Source: CAYFJV01 sp964460605 (GTDB lineage: Archaea > Nanobdellota > Nanobdellia > Woesearchaeales > GW2011-AR9). From it: DNA of 64,000 nt. Location of the stretch: assembly GCA_964460605.1 (NCBI GenBank), contig CAYWPT010000001.1:72526-136525 (forward strand), in the 5' to 3' direction. Under the pieces are notes generated by a model. The model had not been told where the DNA came from and did no database searches. It was given only the letters and a program-made list of their open reading frames with translations. Below are positions 1 through 8,118 of the stretch, in pieces. A program made the translations under genes and the position numbers. The first letter of the stretch is position 1, and every line of letters starts with the position of its first letter.

Positions 1-104
1 GGAAAAAAGTTCGTGGAAGTTTTTCTTTCGCTGAAGATGGAAGTATTTCTGAATTTGATTTGAATGAAGTTGAAGAACTTGAATGGAAAGCTAACAAGAA
101 TTGA
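1..104 (+). CDS. 3' end of a truncated gene, unknown function
   Basis: An open frame enters from the left edge (third frame) and ends at a TGA at 102-104. The visible 33 residues are acidic (SFAEDGSISEFDLNEVEELE) and end in WKANKN. Nothing in this piece identifies a family; the start lies outside the window. Confidence 0.45.
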   Translation, partial: KKVRGSFSFAEDGSISEFDLNEVEELEWKANKN

Positions 105-146
105 AAATTCTTGGAAGCTCCCAGAAAATTTTTCATTTTCCGATAG

Positions 147-155
147 CTATATAAG
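147..155 (+). promoter_or_regulatory. TATA box of the 72-residue membrane protein gene
   Basis: CTATATAAG lies about 25-30 bases upstream of the ATG at 179, the spacing expected for an archaeal promoter producing a nearly leaderless transcript. Confidence 0.55.
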
Positions 156-178
156 CAAGTTCTTAGTATTTTTGTTTT

Positions 179-397
179 ATGACAATTTACGCAGAAGGAA
201 TTATTTGGTATGTCTTATTAGCAGATTGCATTACGTATAACATTCTTACTTGGTCTAAAGGGAAAATGCACGATAGGGTAAATCATTGGATTAGCGATTA
301 TTTTCCATTAAAAAAAGCAATTGGGCTTTGGTATTTAGTAATGATGATTTGGTTGGGATCTGCATTATATAGGATGCAAATCATAAAAATCTGGTAA
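179..397 (+). CDS. Small membrane protein, 72 residues
   Basis: Unrecognised small protein. Residues about 5-25 and 48-64 are hydrophobic, giving two probable membrane segments separated by a basic stretch with GKMHDRVNHW. A good TATA box sits just upstream, so this looks like a real, separately transcribed gene. It is followed by about 140 bases before the DsbA-like gene. No catalytic motif is visible and no function can be assigned. Confidence 0.55.
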   Translation: MTIYAEGIIWYVLLADCITYNILTWSKGKMHDRVNHWISDYFPLKKAIGLWYLVMMIWLGSALYRMQIIKIW

Positions 398-525
398 AAG
401 CAGATTTTTAGATGCCAATAAAGTATTTTCTTTATTGAGCATCATCTTCTAATTCTAGAAAATATAGGACGGTTAAAGGGAAGTCTTTTATAGGGGTGAC
501 CCTTCAAAGCTCTCATTAACATATC

Positions 526-531
526 GAGGTG
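526..531 (+). promoter_or_regulatory. Ribosome binding site of the DsbA-like gene
   Basis: GAGGTG is complementary to the anti-Shine-Dalgarno end of 16S rRNA and is spaced 7 bases from the ATG at 539. It fixes this start and keeps the His-rich N-terminus in the protein. A TATA-like TTTTATAG lies near 487-494. Confidence 0.55.
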
Positions 532-538
532 TTATTAT

Positions 539-1339
539 ATGGAAAAAGAACATAGTCACGAACATGGACATGATCATTCTCATCATGACCACAGCCATCA
601 TGATCACAAACACGATCATCACAAAGCTACAAGTTCTAAAAATAAAGATAATGAAATAGTGACCATTAGTAAAGTAAGTTTATGGCAAGGAATCGCTGGA
701 GTATTAGCAGTTCTACTTGTTATCTCAATTATTACTGGCGGTTTTGGAGGAGGCTCAGGTATTGCAGCTCCTACTGGAAATGGTGGAAGTGCTCCAACCG
801 GAAACGCTGGTGCAGATACTGAATTTTATGCTGCGGACGATCCTATGAAAGGAGATCCTGACGCTCCAGTAACCATTGTAGAGTTTAGCGATTTTGAATG
901 TCCATTCTGTGGAAGATTCTATTCACAAACTTATGGTTTAATTGAACAAAATTACATTAACACAGGAAAAGCAAACATTGTTTTCAGAGACTTTCCTTTA
1001 AGCTTTCATCAACAAGCTACTCCAGCTGCTTTAGCTGCTGAATGTGCAGATGATCAAGGTAAATTCTGGGAATATCACGACTTAATTTTCGAAAATCAAG
1101 GGGCTTTAAGCGATGCAAGTTATACCGCATGGGCTCAACAACTTGGTCTAGATATGAACGAGTTTGACTCCTGTTACACTAGTAGAAAACATTTGGCTGA
1201 AGTACAAGAAGACTTCCAAGAAGGAGGAGCCTTAGGGATTACTGGAACTCCTGGATTCTTTGTTAACGGAAGACTGATTTCAGGTGCTCAGCCTTATAGT
1301 GTTTTCGAAGCTGCTATTGAAGCTGCTTTGAATGGCTAG
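539..1339 (+). CDS. Membrane-anchored DsbA-like thiol oxidoreductase with a His-rich N-terminus
   Basis: 266 residues. Residues 5-28 hold 14 histidines in HDH/SHH repeats, a likely metal-binding tail. A single membrane segment follows at about 47-68, then a Gly-rich linker, then a DsbA/BdbD-type thioredoxin-fold domain with the active site C121-P-F-C124 in SDFECPFCGRF and the cis-proline loop GTPGFF near residue 237. The catalytic domain should face outward and oxidise or isomerise cysteines of exported proteins, leaving the His tail in the cytoplasm. The downstream VKOR gene is a plausible re-oxidant. The domain call is firm; the role of the His tail is inference. Confidence 0.88.
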   Translation: MEKEHSHEHGHDHSHHDHSHHDHKHDHHKATSSKNKDNEIVTISKVSLWQGIAGVLAVLLVISIITGGFGGGSGIAAPTGNGGSAPTGNAGADTEFYAADDPMKGDPDAPVTIVEFSDFECPFCGRFYSQTYGLIEQNYINTGKANIVFRDFPLSFHQQATPAALAAECADDQGKFWEYHDLIFENQGALSDASYTAWAQQLGLDMNEFDSCYTSRKHLAEVQEDFQEGGALGITGTPGFFVNGRLISGAQPYSVFEAAIEAALNG

Positions 1340-1343
1340 TCAT

Positions 1344-1368
1344 TTATTTTTTTTCTTTATTTTATTGT
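1344..1368 (+). terminator. T-rich terminator after the DsbA-like gene
   Basis: The DsbA-like stop codon is followed by a stretch dominated by T runs, including eight T in a row, as in typical archaeal intrinsic termination. No clear hairpin precedes it. Confidence 0.4.
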
Positions 1369-1408
1369 TCAAGCAAAGTTTTAAAACCAGATACTTGTTT
1401 CTCTTACT

Positions 1409-1954
1409 GTGAAATTTTTAGAATATAGGGATAATGCCGTCTCAGCTTTAAAAGAAGTTTATAGTAAACCATTGAATGGAGTTTTTAGTGGAGCTTTGTT
1501 CTTGAGTTTTCTTACTTTGAACTTATTTATCTTTCAATACATTCAGTTGGGATCTTTAATCATTGAGCAACCATTAGTTTTTTTCAAAAGTTATTTGTAT
1601 ACTTTGACTAATTTGCCTTTCTTGTCTATTGTTTCTACACTTTTGTTATCATTGTTATCAGGAGTTTTGATAGTAATGCTTATCTATGGCTATAGAAAAA
1701 ATATGGCAATGAGTGCTGGTAAAAAAGGTGCTGCTGGAGCTTCTGGCAGTATTTTAGTTGGTTTATTAGCTCCTGCTTGTCCAAGTTGTGGTATTGGTGT
1801 TTTATCTGCTCTTGGGCTTGGTGGACTTGGTGCTGTGCTTCCTTTCGGTGGCCAAGAGATTGGAGTATTTGGAGTAATAATATTAATAGCATCCATTGTT
1901 TATGCGAGCAAACAGATAGTAGCTCCCGTGTGCAAGATAAAAAAGAAGCGTTAA
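1409..1954 (+). CDS. Polytopic membrane protein with a CPSCG motif
   Basis: 181 residues from a GTG start, with about four membrane segments (roughly 22-42, 60-93, 112-140, 148-168). A conserved-looking APACPSCGIG (C124-P-S-C127) sits at the start of the third hydrophobic region and is followed by a very Gly-rich helix. A CxxC pair in the membrane beside a DsbA-like gene and a VKOR gene suggests a part in electron transfer or thiol redox chemistry across the membrane. I do not recognise a named family; a metal-handling membrane protein is an alternative. Confidence 0.6.
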   Translation: MKFLEYRDNAVSALKEVYSKPLNGVFSGALFLSFLTLNLFIFQYIQLGSLIIEQPLVFFKSYLYTLTNLPFLSIVSTLLLSLLSGVLIVMLIYGYRKNMAMSAGKKGAAGASGSILVGLLAPACPSCGIGVLSALGLGGLGAVLPFGGQEIGVFGVIILIASIVYASKQIVAPVCKIKKKR

Positions 1955-1985
1955 GTTTATATTTGGGTTCTGATTTACAATTTTT

Positions 1986-2435
1986 ATGCTTACTAAGAAA
2001 AAATTATGGAAGTTTGTCATTGCATTAACTTTTATTGGAGCACTCGCTTCTGCATATTTGATTAAAGTAAAATATACAGGAAGTGGCTTTTGTGAAATTA
2101 ATGCAAAATTTTCTTGTGATGTTGTAAATTCTAGTAAGTATAGTGAAATACTTGGAATTCCGGTTGCTTTATTAGGTGTAATTGCTTATCTCTTTATGGG
2201 ACTAAGCGCTTATTTTAACTTGACTGTTCGAAATTTTAAGAATAAATGGATGGCTAAGTTGTTTAGCTTTGAAGTATTGTTATACTTTGCTTTGATTTCC
2301 TTAACATTTACTTTGTATTTGAGTGGGATTGAATTTTTCGTTTTGAAGGCTTATTGTATATTATGTTTAACATCACAAGTTGCAATGCTTGGTATTGTTG
2401 GTAGTTTAGTATATATGAAGAAAAGATGGAAATGA
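1986..2435 (+). CDS. Vitamin K epoxide reductase (VKOR) family protein
   Basis: 149 residues with four or five membrane helices. The loop cysteine pair is C36 and C44 (spacing 8, as in bacterial VKOR), followed by the Ser/Gly segment YSEILGIPVALLG. The quinone-side redox centre is C124-I-L-C127 in AYCILC. VKOR re-oxidises DsbA-like enzymes and passes electrons to a membrane quinone or substitute. With the DsbA-like gene two positions upstream this forms a likely disulfide-forming pair. TGA ends the gene. Confidence 0.88.
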   Translation: MLTKKKLWKFVIALTFIGALASAYLIKVKYTGSGFCEINAKFSCDVVNSSKYSEILGIPVALLGVIAYLFMGLSAYFNLTVRNFKNKWMAKLFSFEVLLYFALISLTFTLYLSGIEFFVLKAYCILCLTSQVAMLGIVGSLVYMKKRWK

Positions 2436-2481
2436 AAAATGAAAACATTTTTCGTCCCATTAGAAATTTGGAGAATTTTAA

Positions 2482-2877
2482 ATGGAAATAAGTAGAGAAA
2501 GAATGATTTTAGCTGAGTCTATCTTTTGGGCTCATGTATTGATTGTTATTCCTATCGTAGGATTATTTTTTGTTCCATTAAAAATTATGCCTGCACGTGA
2601 TATTATTCATCTCTCTTATCTTGGTTTTATTATCTTCACGCAAGCTGGTTGGGGATTATTATTATTTGGTATGACAGGTCATTTTATGAACACTTGTCCG
2701 GTAACTACCTTTATGCAAAGTATACGTGGTTATAAAATAAAAGATGTTGAGAATCATAAACATAGTTTTGTTGCAGAATTCTTTTCTCGTTATGGGATTA
2801 CAAGTTTGAATAGTAAACGAGTTAATTATATGATGTTTACTGTGTTATTCTTTGCTACTATTCGGGTTGTGTTTTAG
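2482..2877 (+). CDS. Small polytopic membrane protein, unknown function
   Basis: 131 residues with about four hydrophobic segments (12-33, 42-66, 68-80, 113-130) and a central motif GHFMNTCPVTTFMQ followed by a charged stretch. It resembles small DUF2784-type membrane proteins only loosely. It is co-directional with the VKOR gene 46 bases upstream and probably co-transcribed. Its TAG stop overlaps the reconstructed stop of the convergent kinase gene within TTAG. Confidence 0.55.
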   Translation: MEISRERMILAESIFWAHVLIVIPIVGLFFVPLKIMPARDIIHLSYLGFIIFTQAGWGLLLFGMTGHFMNTCPVTTFMQSIRGYKIKDVENHKHSFVAEFFSRYGITSLNSKRVNYMMFTVLFFATIRVVF

Positions 2878-3483
2878 AGATCTACATCATTGTAGATAAT
2901 TACATCCACAACATCTCTTATTGGTAAGACATGTTCTTTATACATTGGTTCGATTGTTAAATCCCATTTTCTACTCTTCTCTACTTCTTCCAGCTCTAGT
3001 AACATCTCTTACAAGCCTTCTTTCTTTTCTCACAGCTTCAGGAGCATCAACGAAAACAAGCAAATCGATTACATCTCTCCACTCTTCCCTATGTGCGACA
3101 AAAAGACCCTGGGTTAGAGTAACAAATTTTGCTTGAACTGGCACATAGCCTGTTCTTTTGCCTTGTTTAAAACAATATTCTGGTGCCATAATATCTCTTC
3201 CAGCACTTAAATCTAAGAAGTGTCCTCCATAAAGGTCAAGATCAAGAGAACTAGGATGATCATGATTAGTTATTCCTTCTGGACCGGGAATTCCTCCCAA
3301 GAAATATCCATCTTGAACATGATAAGTTAGTGCAGCATTTGCAAGTCTTTCAGAAAGAAAATCTTTTCCTGATGCTGAGCCACCAACAATAGCTATAGTC
3401 TGCCTTGTACTAGAGGCTAATGCTTCTCTAATGTGAGCTTCAAGAAATCTATTACCTTCTACAAACTGGAATTCTCTTGCCAT
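2874..3483 (-). CDS. Uridine kinase-like P-loop kinase, frameshifted near its 3' end
   Basis: The first 170 codons encode a uridine-kinase/phosphoribulokinase-like fold: P-loop GGSASGKD at residues 34-41 (the usual Ser/Thr after Lys is Asp), the substrate region DHPSSLDLDLYGGH, and the lid region ERRLVRDVTRAGR. This frame stops at TAG 2971-2973. The next frame continues with WDLTIEPMYKEHVLP and DVIIYND before a TAA at 2874-2876, which is the expected C-terminus of the family. Joining them needs a one-base shift between about 2974 and 2995. It may be a sequencing error, a recent inactivation or real frameshifting. Product: probable nucleoside or related small-molecule kinase. Confidence 0.7.
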
Positions 3484-3521
3484 AAAATTTTGTGGTAAAT
3501 ATCTTTTTTAAAGCTTATGAA

Positions 3522-4595
3522 TTATACAAAGAACTTAGGTTTTTCTTTTTTAAGAAGTGTTATTTGCCACTTTCTTAAAGCTGTTTTATCCTTTTTTACT
3601 ATCAAAGATAACATTTGTTCTTTATTGATGATTAAGTGTCCTGGGATCTTTTGTTTCTCTGCAACCTTCTTTTGAATATCTTGTAATTGTTTAAATTTGA
3701 GCTTTTCTTCAGGGGTATGACGTTTAGATTCCTTTTTCTTTATTTCTACTGGATGTTTTCTTCCTTCCTCTACTGCTTGCTGGAATAAAGAAGCTCTTCT
3801 GTAAATAATTGGATGTACTCTTTTGATACGTTTCCAAACGTTTGGTGGACGTTGCGCAATTTCAAAGAGTCTTTTAGTTGAAATAATATGATGCACAGGC
3901 TCGTCCAACTCTTTTGCAATTTTTCTTCTTAGTTGGTATAATTTTTTAAGAATTCCAAGTTCTTTTGGGTTAAGTGTGTTCAATTTTTTAAGATCTTCAA
4001 ACTTTTGTATCCTTAATTTGAACTCTTTGTGTTCCAAAGAATCTAATTCTTGCTCAATCCATGCTAAACGTTTCTTTTCTTGTAGTTCTTTTTTGAGAAT
4101 TTTGTATAATGGAATTAAATATGAAGTATCTTTAGAAGCGTAAGAGAGCATTCCTACTGAAAGTGGTCTTCTAGTCCAATCTGCCTTTTGAAATTTACTC
4201 TCTTTATTTACTTTAAGATATTCTTCAAGTAATGAACCTAAACCAATGCTTTTTTTTCCTAACAATGAAGCTGCAATTTGAGTGTCAAAAAAATTTTTAG
4301 GTTTACAATCAAATTGTTTATCTAAAATTCTAAAATCAAATCCAATATCATGGAAGATTTTTTTGATGTTTGGGTTATGGAAGATTTTTATCAATTCTGG
4401 GATATCTTTTAGTTTGAGAATGTCAATAATCCAGTTTTTCTTTTCAGTAGAAATTTGTATTAATGAGATGTATACTCCAAAATGGTGCATATTGTTCTCA
4501 CATTCTAAATCGATTGCTAGAATTTTAGCTTTTTCCCAATCTTTAACTGCTTCTAAGAAATCCTCTTTTTGATCTATGAATGTGAATGTTGTCAT
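3522..4595 (-). CDS. rnd: RNase D-like 3'-5' exonuclease with HRDC domains
   Basis: 357 residues. The N-terminal ~200 residues are a DEDDy exonuclease: D29 and E31 in AIDLE, HDIGFDFRIL for the second Asp, and YASKD for the Tyr and last Asp. Two helical HRDC-like regions follow, at about 210-290 and 305-350 (LRRKIAKELDEP, IQKKVAEKQKIP), both typical of RNase D. It should trim RNA 3' ends, probably tRNA precursors, in the cytoplasm. RNase D is common in bacteria and eukaryotes but patchy in archaea. Confidence 0.88.
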   Translation of the reverse strand: MTTFTFIDQKEDFLEAVKDWEKAKILAIDLECENNMHHFGVYISLIQISTEKKNWIIDILKLKDIPELIKIFHNPNIKKIFHDIGFDFRILDKQFDCKPKNFFDTQIAASLLGKKSIGLGSLLEEYLKVNKESKFQKADWTRRPLSVGMLSYASKDTSYLIPLYKILKKELQEKKRLAWIEQELDSLEHKEFKLRIQKFEDLKKLNTLNPKELGILKKLYQLRRKIAKELDEPVHHIISTKRLFEIAQRPPNVWKRIKRVHPIIYRRASLFQQAVEEGRKHPVEIKKKESKRHTPEEKLKFKQLQDIQKKVAEKQKIPGHLIINKEQMLSLIVKKDKTALRKWQITLLKKEKPKFFV

Positions 4596-4634
4596 ATTGT
4601 AAATAGTGAAAGAAATGAGCTTTAAAAATCTTTA

Positions 4635-5063
4635 CTAGATTCTATCTTTGTATTTCTCTAAAAAGTGAGGAAATTGTGAGTGAAGAGGTTCTGGGAAATT
4701 ATCTAAAGTAAACCAACCAATTTCATCACATTTGTGAGGCTCGCCAATCTTTACTTTATCCTTATCAATAAGAACTTTAAAATCTAAGGCAATCCAGTGA
4801 GTTTTTTTGCCATCATGTTCTCTATGTACATCTCTAAATCCAATATGTTCAATTTCTTTTACTTCTGTACAATATTCTTCTTCAATCTCTTTTTTGATGT
4901 TTTCTAAGATAGGCAAACCATGCTCTAGTGCTCCTGCACCTGGATCCCAAGTGCCATGCTCGTCTCTGCATTGCGCTGATCTTTTGCTCAGAAGATAATT
5001 ACCTTCACCATCATGGCAGAGAAATACTGTAGTAACACCAGGATAATCAATGCCTTTTTTCAT
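4635..5063 (-). CDS. Nudix hydrolase
   Basis: 142 residues, normal for the family. The Nudix box is at about 44-66: the metal-binding glutamates of the REUxEE core are kept as K58-E59-I60-E61-E62-E63, while the first conserved Glu (here Leu50), the Arg (Lys58) and the late Gly (Cys65) are replaced. The surrounding VFLCHDGEGNYLLSKRS and WDPGAGALEHG match the fold, close to IPP-isomerase/MutT-like proteins. It likely hydrolyses a nucleoside diphosphate derivative; the substrate cannot be deduced. Confidence 0.85.
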   Translation of the reverse strand: MKKGIDYPGVTTVFLCHDGEGNYLLSKRSAQCRDEHGTWDPGAGALEHGLPILENIKKEIEEEYCTEVKEIEHIGFRDVHREHDGKKTHWIALDFKVLIDKDKVKIGEPHKCDEIGWFTLDNFPEPLHSQFPHFLEKYKDRI

Positions 5064-5137
5064 AGAATTCTGTTGTAAGAACTTGTTTAAATGTATTTCT
5101 ATAATTGAAGATATTAAAAAAAAAAGAAAAAATTGGC

Positions 5138-5539
5138 TTAAAACTTAGCCTTTCCAAAAACTTTTTTACCTAAAGCTAATTTTCCTGGACCGTAAGCACT
5201 AATCACTAAGAACACAGCTAAGTAAAGTAAAGCTGATTCTCCACCATTGGTGAATGGGTTAAATCCGTTTGAAAAGTGCACATAAGGGAAAGTTCCAATC
5301 ATAATGATTGCACCAATAATTGCTCCAGATCTTGCAAAGATTCCTAAAACGATTGCTGCACCAACTAAGATCTCTAAAACTCCGATAATCCACATAAAAC
5401 TCCATGCTGCTTGTGCTAACTTAGGTAATCCATGGTTAAAGAAAAATGCTCCAAAAACTAATCTTAAAAATACCAAAAAACCGTCAGCAGTCTTTTTTTG
5501 CCAATTGTTAAAAAATTTCTCACATACTTCAAATGTCAT
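5138..5539 (-). CDS. DoxX family membrane protein
   Basis: 133 residues with four membrane helices. The sequence LRLVFGAFFFNHGLPKL followed by GVLEILVGAAIVLGIFAR is the DoxX/YphA signature. Members sit in the cytoplasmic membrane and are linked to respiratory or redox membrane functions; the exact role is unknown. The ATG is preceded by a purine-rich GAGAGG site. Confidence 0.82.
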   Translation of the reverse strand: MTFEVCEKFFNNWQKKTADGFLVFLRLVFGAFFFNHGLPKLAQAAWSFMWIIGVLEILVGAAIVLGIFARSGAIIGAIIMIGTFPYVHFSNGFNPFTNGGESALLYLAVFLVISAYGPGKLALGKKVFGKAKF

Positions 5540-5604
5540 TTTAATATACCTCTCAAAATAATTTATAAGAATGAAAAATTGAAAAGAATTTAAACTTATC
5601 GTTA

Positions 5605-5967
5605 TTAGAAATAGTTTTCTACTAAATATTTCATCCCTTCATATTCTCCTATTGTGGCCATGGCACCTATAGCTAAACCATAAACAAGACCGTTTGCATA
5701 GCTTCTAGCACTATCATCGTATCTCAATACAATGTCAGAAGCACTTTTTGCCGCTATCCCCATTTGTACTGCTCCTGCTACAACCAATGAAGGGTTGGTC
5801 ACCATAGGATCTATTTGTAATCCTGCTCCTTCAGCTATACCAATACCCATTGCTGATATTGCAGCAGATGGTAATGCGAATTTTGCTAAAAGCTCTAAGG
5901 GGAAATTTTTGTCTCCCGGAGTTCTAACCATTATACTATCTCTTCTTGTCTCTCTAACTCTATTCAT
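5605..5967 (-). CDS. Hypothetical membrane-associated protein, 120 residues
   Basis: Not recognised. The middle consists of small hydrophobic residues (LPSAAISAMGIGIAEG, LVVAGAVQMGIAA, NGLVYGLAIGAMATIGEYEG), suggesting three membrane helices. GGAG about 10 bases before the ATG and a TATA-like TTTATAAA near 6014 support the start. It follows the ATPase operon in the same direction but has its own apparent promoter. Confidence 0.5.
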   Translation of the reverse strand: MNRVRETRRDSIMVRTPGDKNFPLELLAKFALPSAAISAMGIGIAEGAGLQIDPMVTNPSLVVAGAVQMGIAAKSASDIVLRYDDSARSYANGLVYGLAIGAMATIGEYEGMKYLVENYF

Positions 5968-6030
5968 TTATTTTATCACTCCATTTATTGAAGCAATGCA
6001 CAGAAAATACTCGATTTATAAAACTTCTTA

Positions 6031-6138
6031 TTAACGCTGAAGGTACAAGTAAATAAAGATAATAATACCTAAAACTAAGAGAAAATTTGCTGCAAGCATT
6101 GCAAAACGTGCAAGAAGAATTTTATCACTAGCTTTCAC
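6031..6138 (-). CDS. 35-residue single-span membrane protein at the end of the ATPase operon
   Basis: A 36-codon frame begins with GTG at 6136-6138, overlapping the last 11 bases of atpD, and ends with TAA at 6031-6033. The product has a short charged N-terminus (MKASDKILLARF) followed by one hydrophobic helix (NFLLVLGIIIFIYLYL) and ends QR. Tight overlap with atpD suggests translational coupling and co-transcription. It could be an ATPase accessory subunit or chance; no homologue is known to me. Confidence 0.4.
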   Translation of the reverse strand: MKASDKILLARFAMLAANFLLVLGIIIFIYLYLQR

Positions 6139-6751
6139 TTTGGACTAGCCTCTCCTTGGTTTTTTTCAAACGAATAAAAGATTCACGCTCCATTTCAGCT
6201 AATTGTGCTTTAATGTTTTTCTCTACAGCTACTAACTCTGGAATTTTGATATATTCTAAAGCATTTACTCTTCGTTTTGTTTTTACAATTTCATCAGCTA
6301 ACTTGAAGATTGTGTTTTCAATCTCAGCTAATTTAAGTAAAGTGGGGAGTAATTGCACATAATTCTTTCTTGCATTCTCAACATATTGAGATAATCCTAA
6401 AAGTGAAACGTTTAATCCGTTCTCTTTTTCATCAATACTCAATTCTGCTACTTGCACGCCCATTAAATTCCTAGTAGTAAAAGAAACATTGCAAGTCTCA
6501 TTAGTACTAAATGCTAAACTTTTTACTCTGTTTACACCACTTACCGCCTGAGCTACACGAAGTTCTTCGTAAGCTTCATCAAGACTTCTTTGCACATCTG
6601 CTTTAAGTGTTTTATAATCTTTGATAAGCTCAAAGAAAGTTCTAATTAAAGAATCTCTTTTCTTTTTCAAAAGTCCGTGGCCTTTTTGTGCAAGTTTCTT
6701 TTTAGCTTTAACACGTAATAATTCCATACGTGTTGTAGGGTGCCCAGTCAT
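6128..6751 (-). CDS. atpD: A/V-type ATP synthase subunit D
   Basis: 207 residues, normal length. The N-terminus PTTRMELLRVKAKKKLAQKGHGLLKKKRD is the strongly conserved start of the central-shaft D subunit, and the rest forms two long helices ending in KKTKERLVQSES. The protein rotates inside the A3B3 head and couples it to the membrane ring. Its start overlaps the end of atpB by 4 bases (ATGA). Confidence 0.95.
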   Translation of the reverse strand: MTGHPTTRMELLRVKAKKKLAQKGHGLLKKKRDSLIRTFFELIKDYKTLKADVQRSLDEAYEELRVAQAVSGVNRVKSLAFSTNETCNVSFTTRNLMGVQVAELSIDEKENGLNVSLLGLSQYVENARKNYVQLLPTLLKLAEIENTIFKLADEIVKTKRRVNALEYIKIPELVAVEKNIKAQLAEMERESFIRLKKTKERLVQSES

Positions 6752-8118
6752 GCTTGAATTGTCCTCAAATATTTTTCGATGTGTTCTTTTTTCACTTTCT
6801 TAAGCTCAGTTTTTGGTAATATGCAAAGTAATTCCCAAGCAATTTTCAAAGTTTCTTCAACTTCTCTGTTCTCATAAAATCCTTGGTTAACAAATTCTCC
6901 TTCAAAAGCTTCTGCAAACTTCAAATATTGTTTATCAGTTTTGCTCAAACTACTTTCACCTACTACTGAGACTAATTGTCGTAATTCTAAACCGCGAGCA
7001 TAAGCAGCATAAAGCTGATCACTCACACCACCGTGGTCTTCTCGAGTTTTACCCTTACCAATTCCTGCGTTCATTAAACGAGATAAACTAGGTAATGGGT
7101 TTACTGGAGGGAACATCCCTTTTTTAAGCAAAGCTTTGTCTAAAACAATTTGTCCTTCAGTGATATACCCAGTTAAATCAGGGATTGGATGTGTAATGTC
7201 TCCTGCAGGCATGGTTAAGATAGGAATCTGAGTTACAGATCCTTTTGCTCCTTGCACCATTCCAGCTCTTTCGTAATTAGCAGCTAGATCTGTATACATG
7301 TAACCTGGATATCCTCTTCTTCCAGGAACTTCATTTCTTGCTGCAGAAATTTCTCTTAAAGCTTCACAATAGTTTGTGAAATCTGTTAATACTACAAGTA
7401 CATGATAATCATGTTCGTAAGCCAAATATTCAGCAGTGGTTAAAGCTGCTCTTGGAGTAATAATCCTCTCAACACTTGGATCATCTGCCACATTCAAGAA
7501 AAGAACCGCGTTATCTAAAGCTCCTGTTTTTTTGAAATCGTCTACAAAAAACCGTGCTTCTTCATTAGTAATACCCATTGCTGCAAATACCACTACAAAA
7601 TCTTCTCCTTTTACTTTAGCTTGCCTTACAATTTGAGCAGCTAATTCATTGTGTGGTAGACCTGATGCACTAAAGATAGGTAATTTTTGACCACGAACTA
7701 AGGTGTTCATACAATCAATAGTACTAATACCAGTTTGAATAAACTGTGAAGATTTTTTTCTACTCGCTGGATTAATGGCAGCGCCGTTTACATCCAAATG
7801 TTTTTCAGCTACAAATTGTGTGCCATCTTTTGGATTTCCTAGACCGTCAAAAACTCTTCCGATCATTTCTTTAGAAACTCCTAATTCTGCTGTTTTACCA
7901 GTAAATTGTACCTTAGCGTTCAAATCAAGACCCATACTGTTCTCAAAGAGTTGTACAACTACTTTATCTTGAGCTGCGTCCAATACTTGACCGAACAATT
8001 CTCGATCATTTGATTTAATCTTACAGATTTCCCCGTAAGCTACATCTTTTACTTTTTCTACAACAACCAATGGTCCTCTGATAGAACTTGTTGTTTTATA
8101 CCAAGCTTGTGTTTTCAT
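6748..8118 (-). CDS. atpB: A/V-type ATP synthase subunit B
   Basis: 456 residues. This is the non-catalytic nucleotide-binding subunit: it lacks the full P-loop but has IFSASGLPHNELAAQI, FAAMGITNEEARFF and the long GRRGYPGYMYTDLAANYERAG segment that define the family. It alternates with subunit A in the A3B3 hexamer. The ATG overlaps the end of atpA by 4 bases, typical of translational coupling. Confidence 0.97.
   Translation of the reverse strand: MKTQAWYKTTSSIRGPLVVVEKVKDVAYGEICKIKSNDRELFGQVLDAAQDKVVVQLFENSMGLDLNAKVQFTGKTAELGVSKEMIGRVFDGLGNPKDGTQFVAEKHLDVNGAAINPASRKKSSQFIQTGISTIDCMNTLVRGQKLPIFSASGLPHNELAAQIVRQAKVKGEDFVVVFAAMGITNEEARFFVDDFKKTGALDNAVLFLNVADDPSVERIITPRAALTTAEYLAYEHDYHVLVVLTDFTNYCEALREISAARNEVPGRRGYPGYMYTDLAANYERAGMVQGAKGSVTQIPILTMPAGDITHPIPDLTGYITEGQIVLDKALLKKGMFPPVNPLPSLSRLMNAGIGKGKTREDHGGVSDQLYAAYARGLELRQLVSVVGESSLSKTDKQYLKFAEAFEGEFVNQGFYENREVEETLKIAWELLCILPKTELKKVKKEHIEKYLRTIQA

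Noticed and set aside
1409..1954. Heavy-metal transporter identity for the CPSC membrane protein
   Set aside because: The CxxC is in a Gly-rich hydrophobic region without the rest of a MerT or P-type ATPase pattern; context favours thiol redox but no name is justified.
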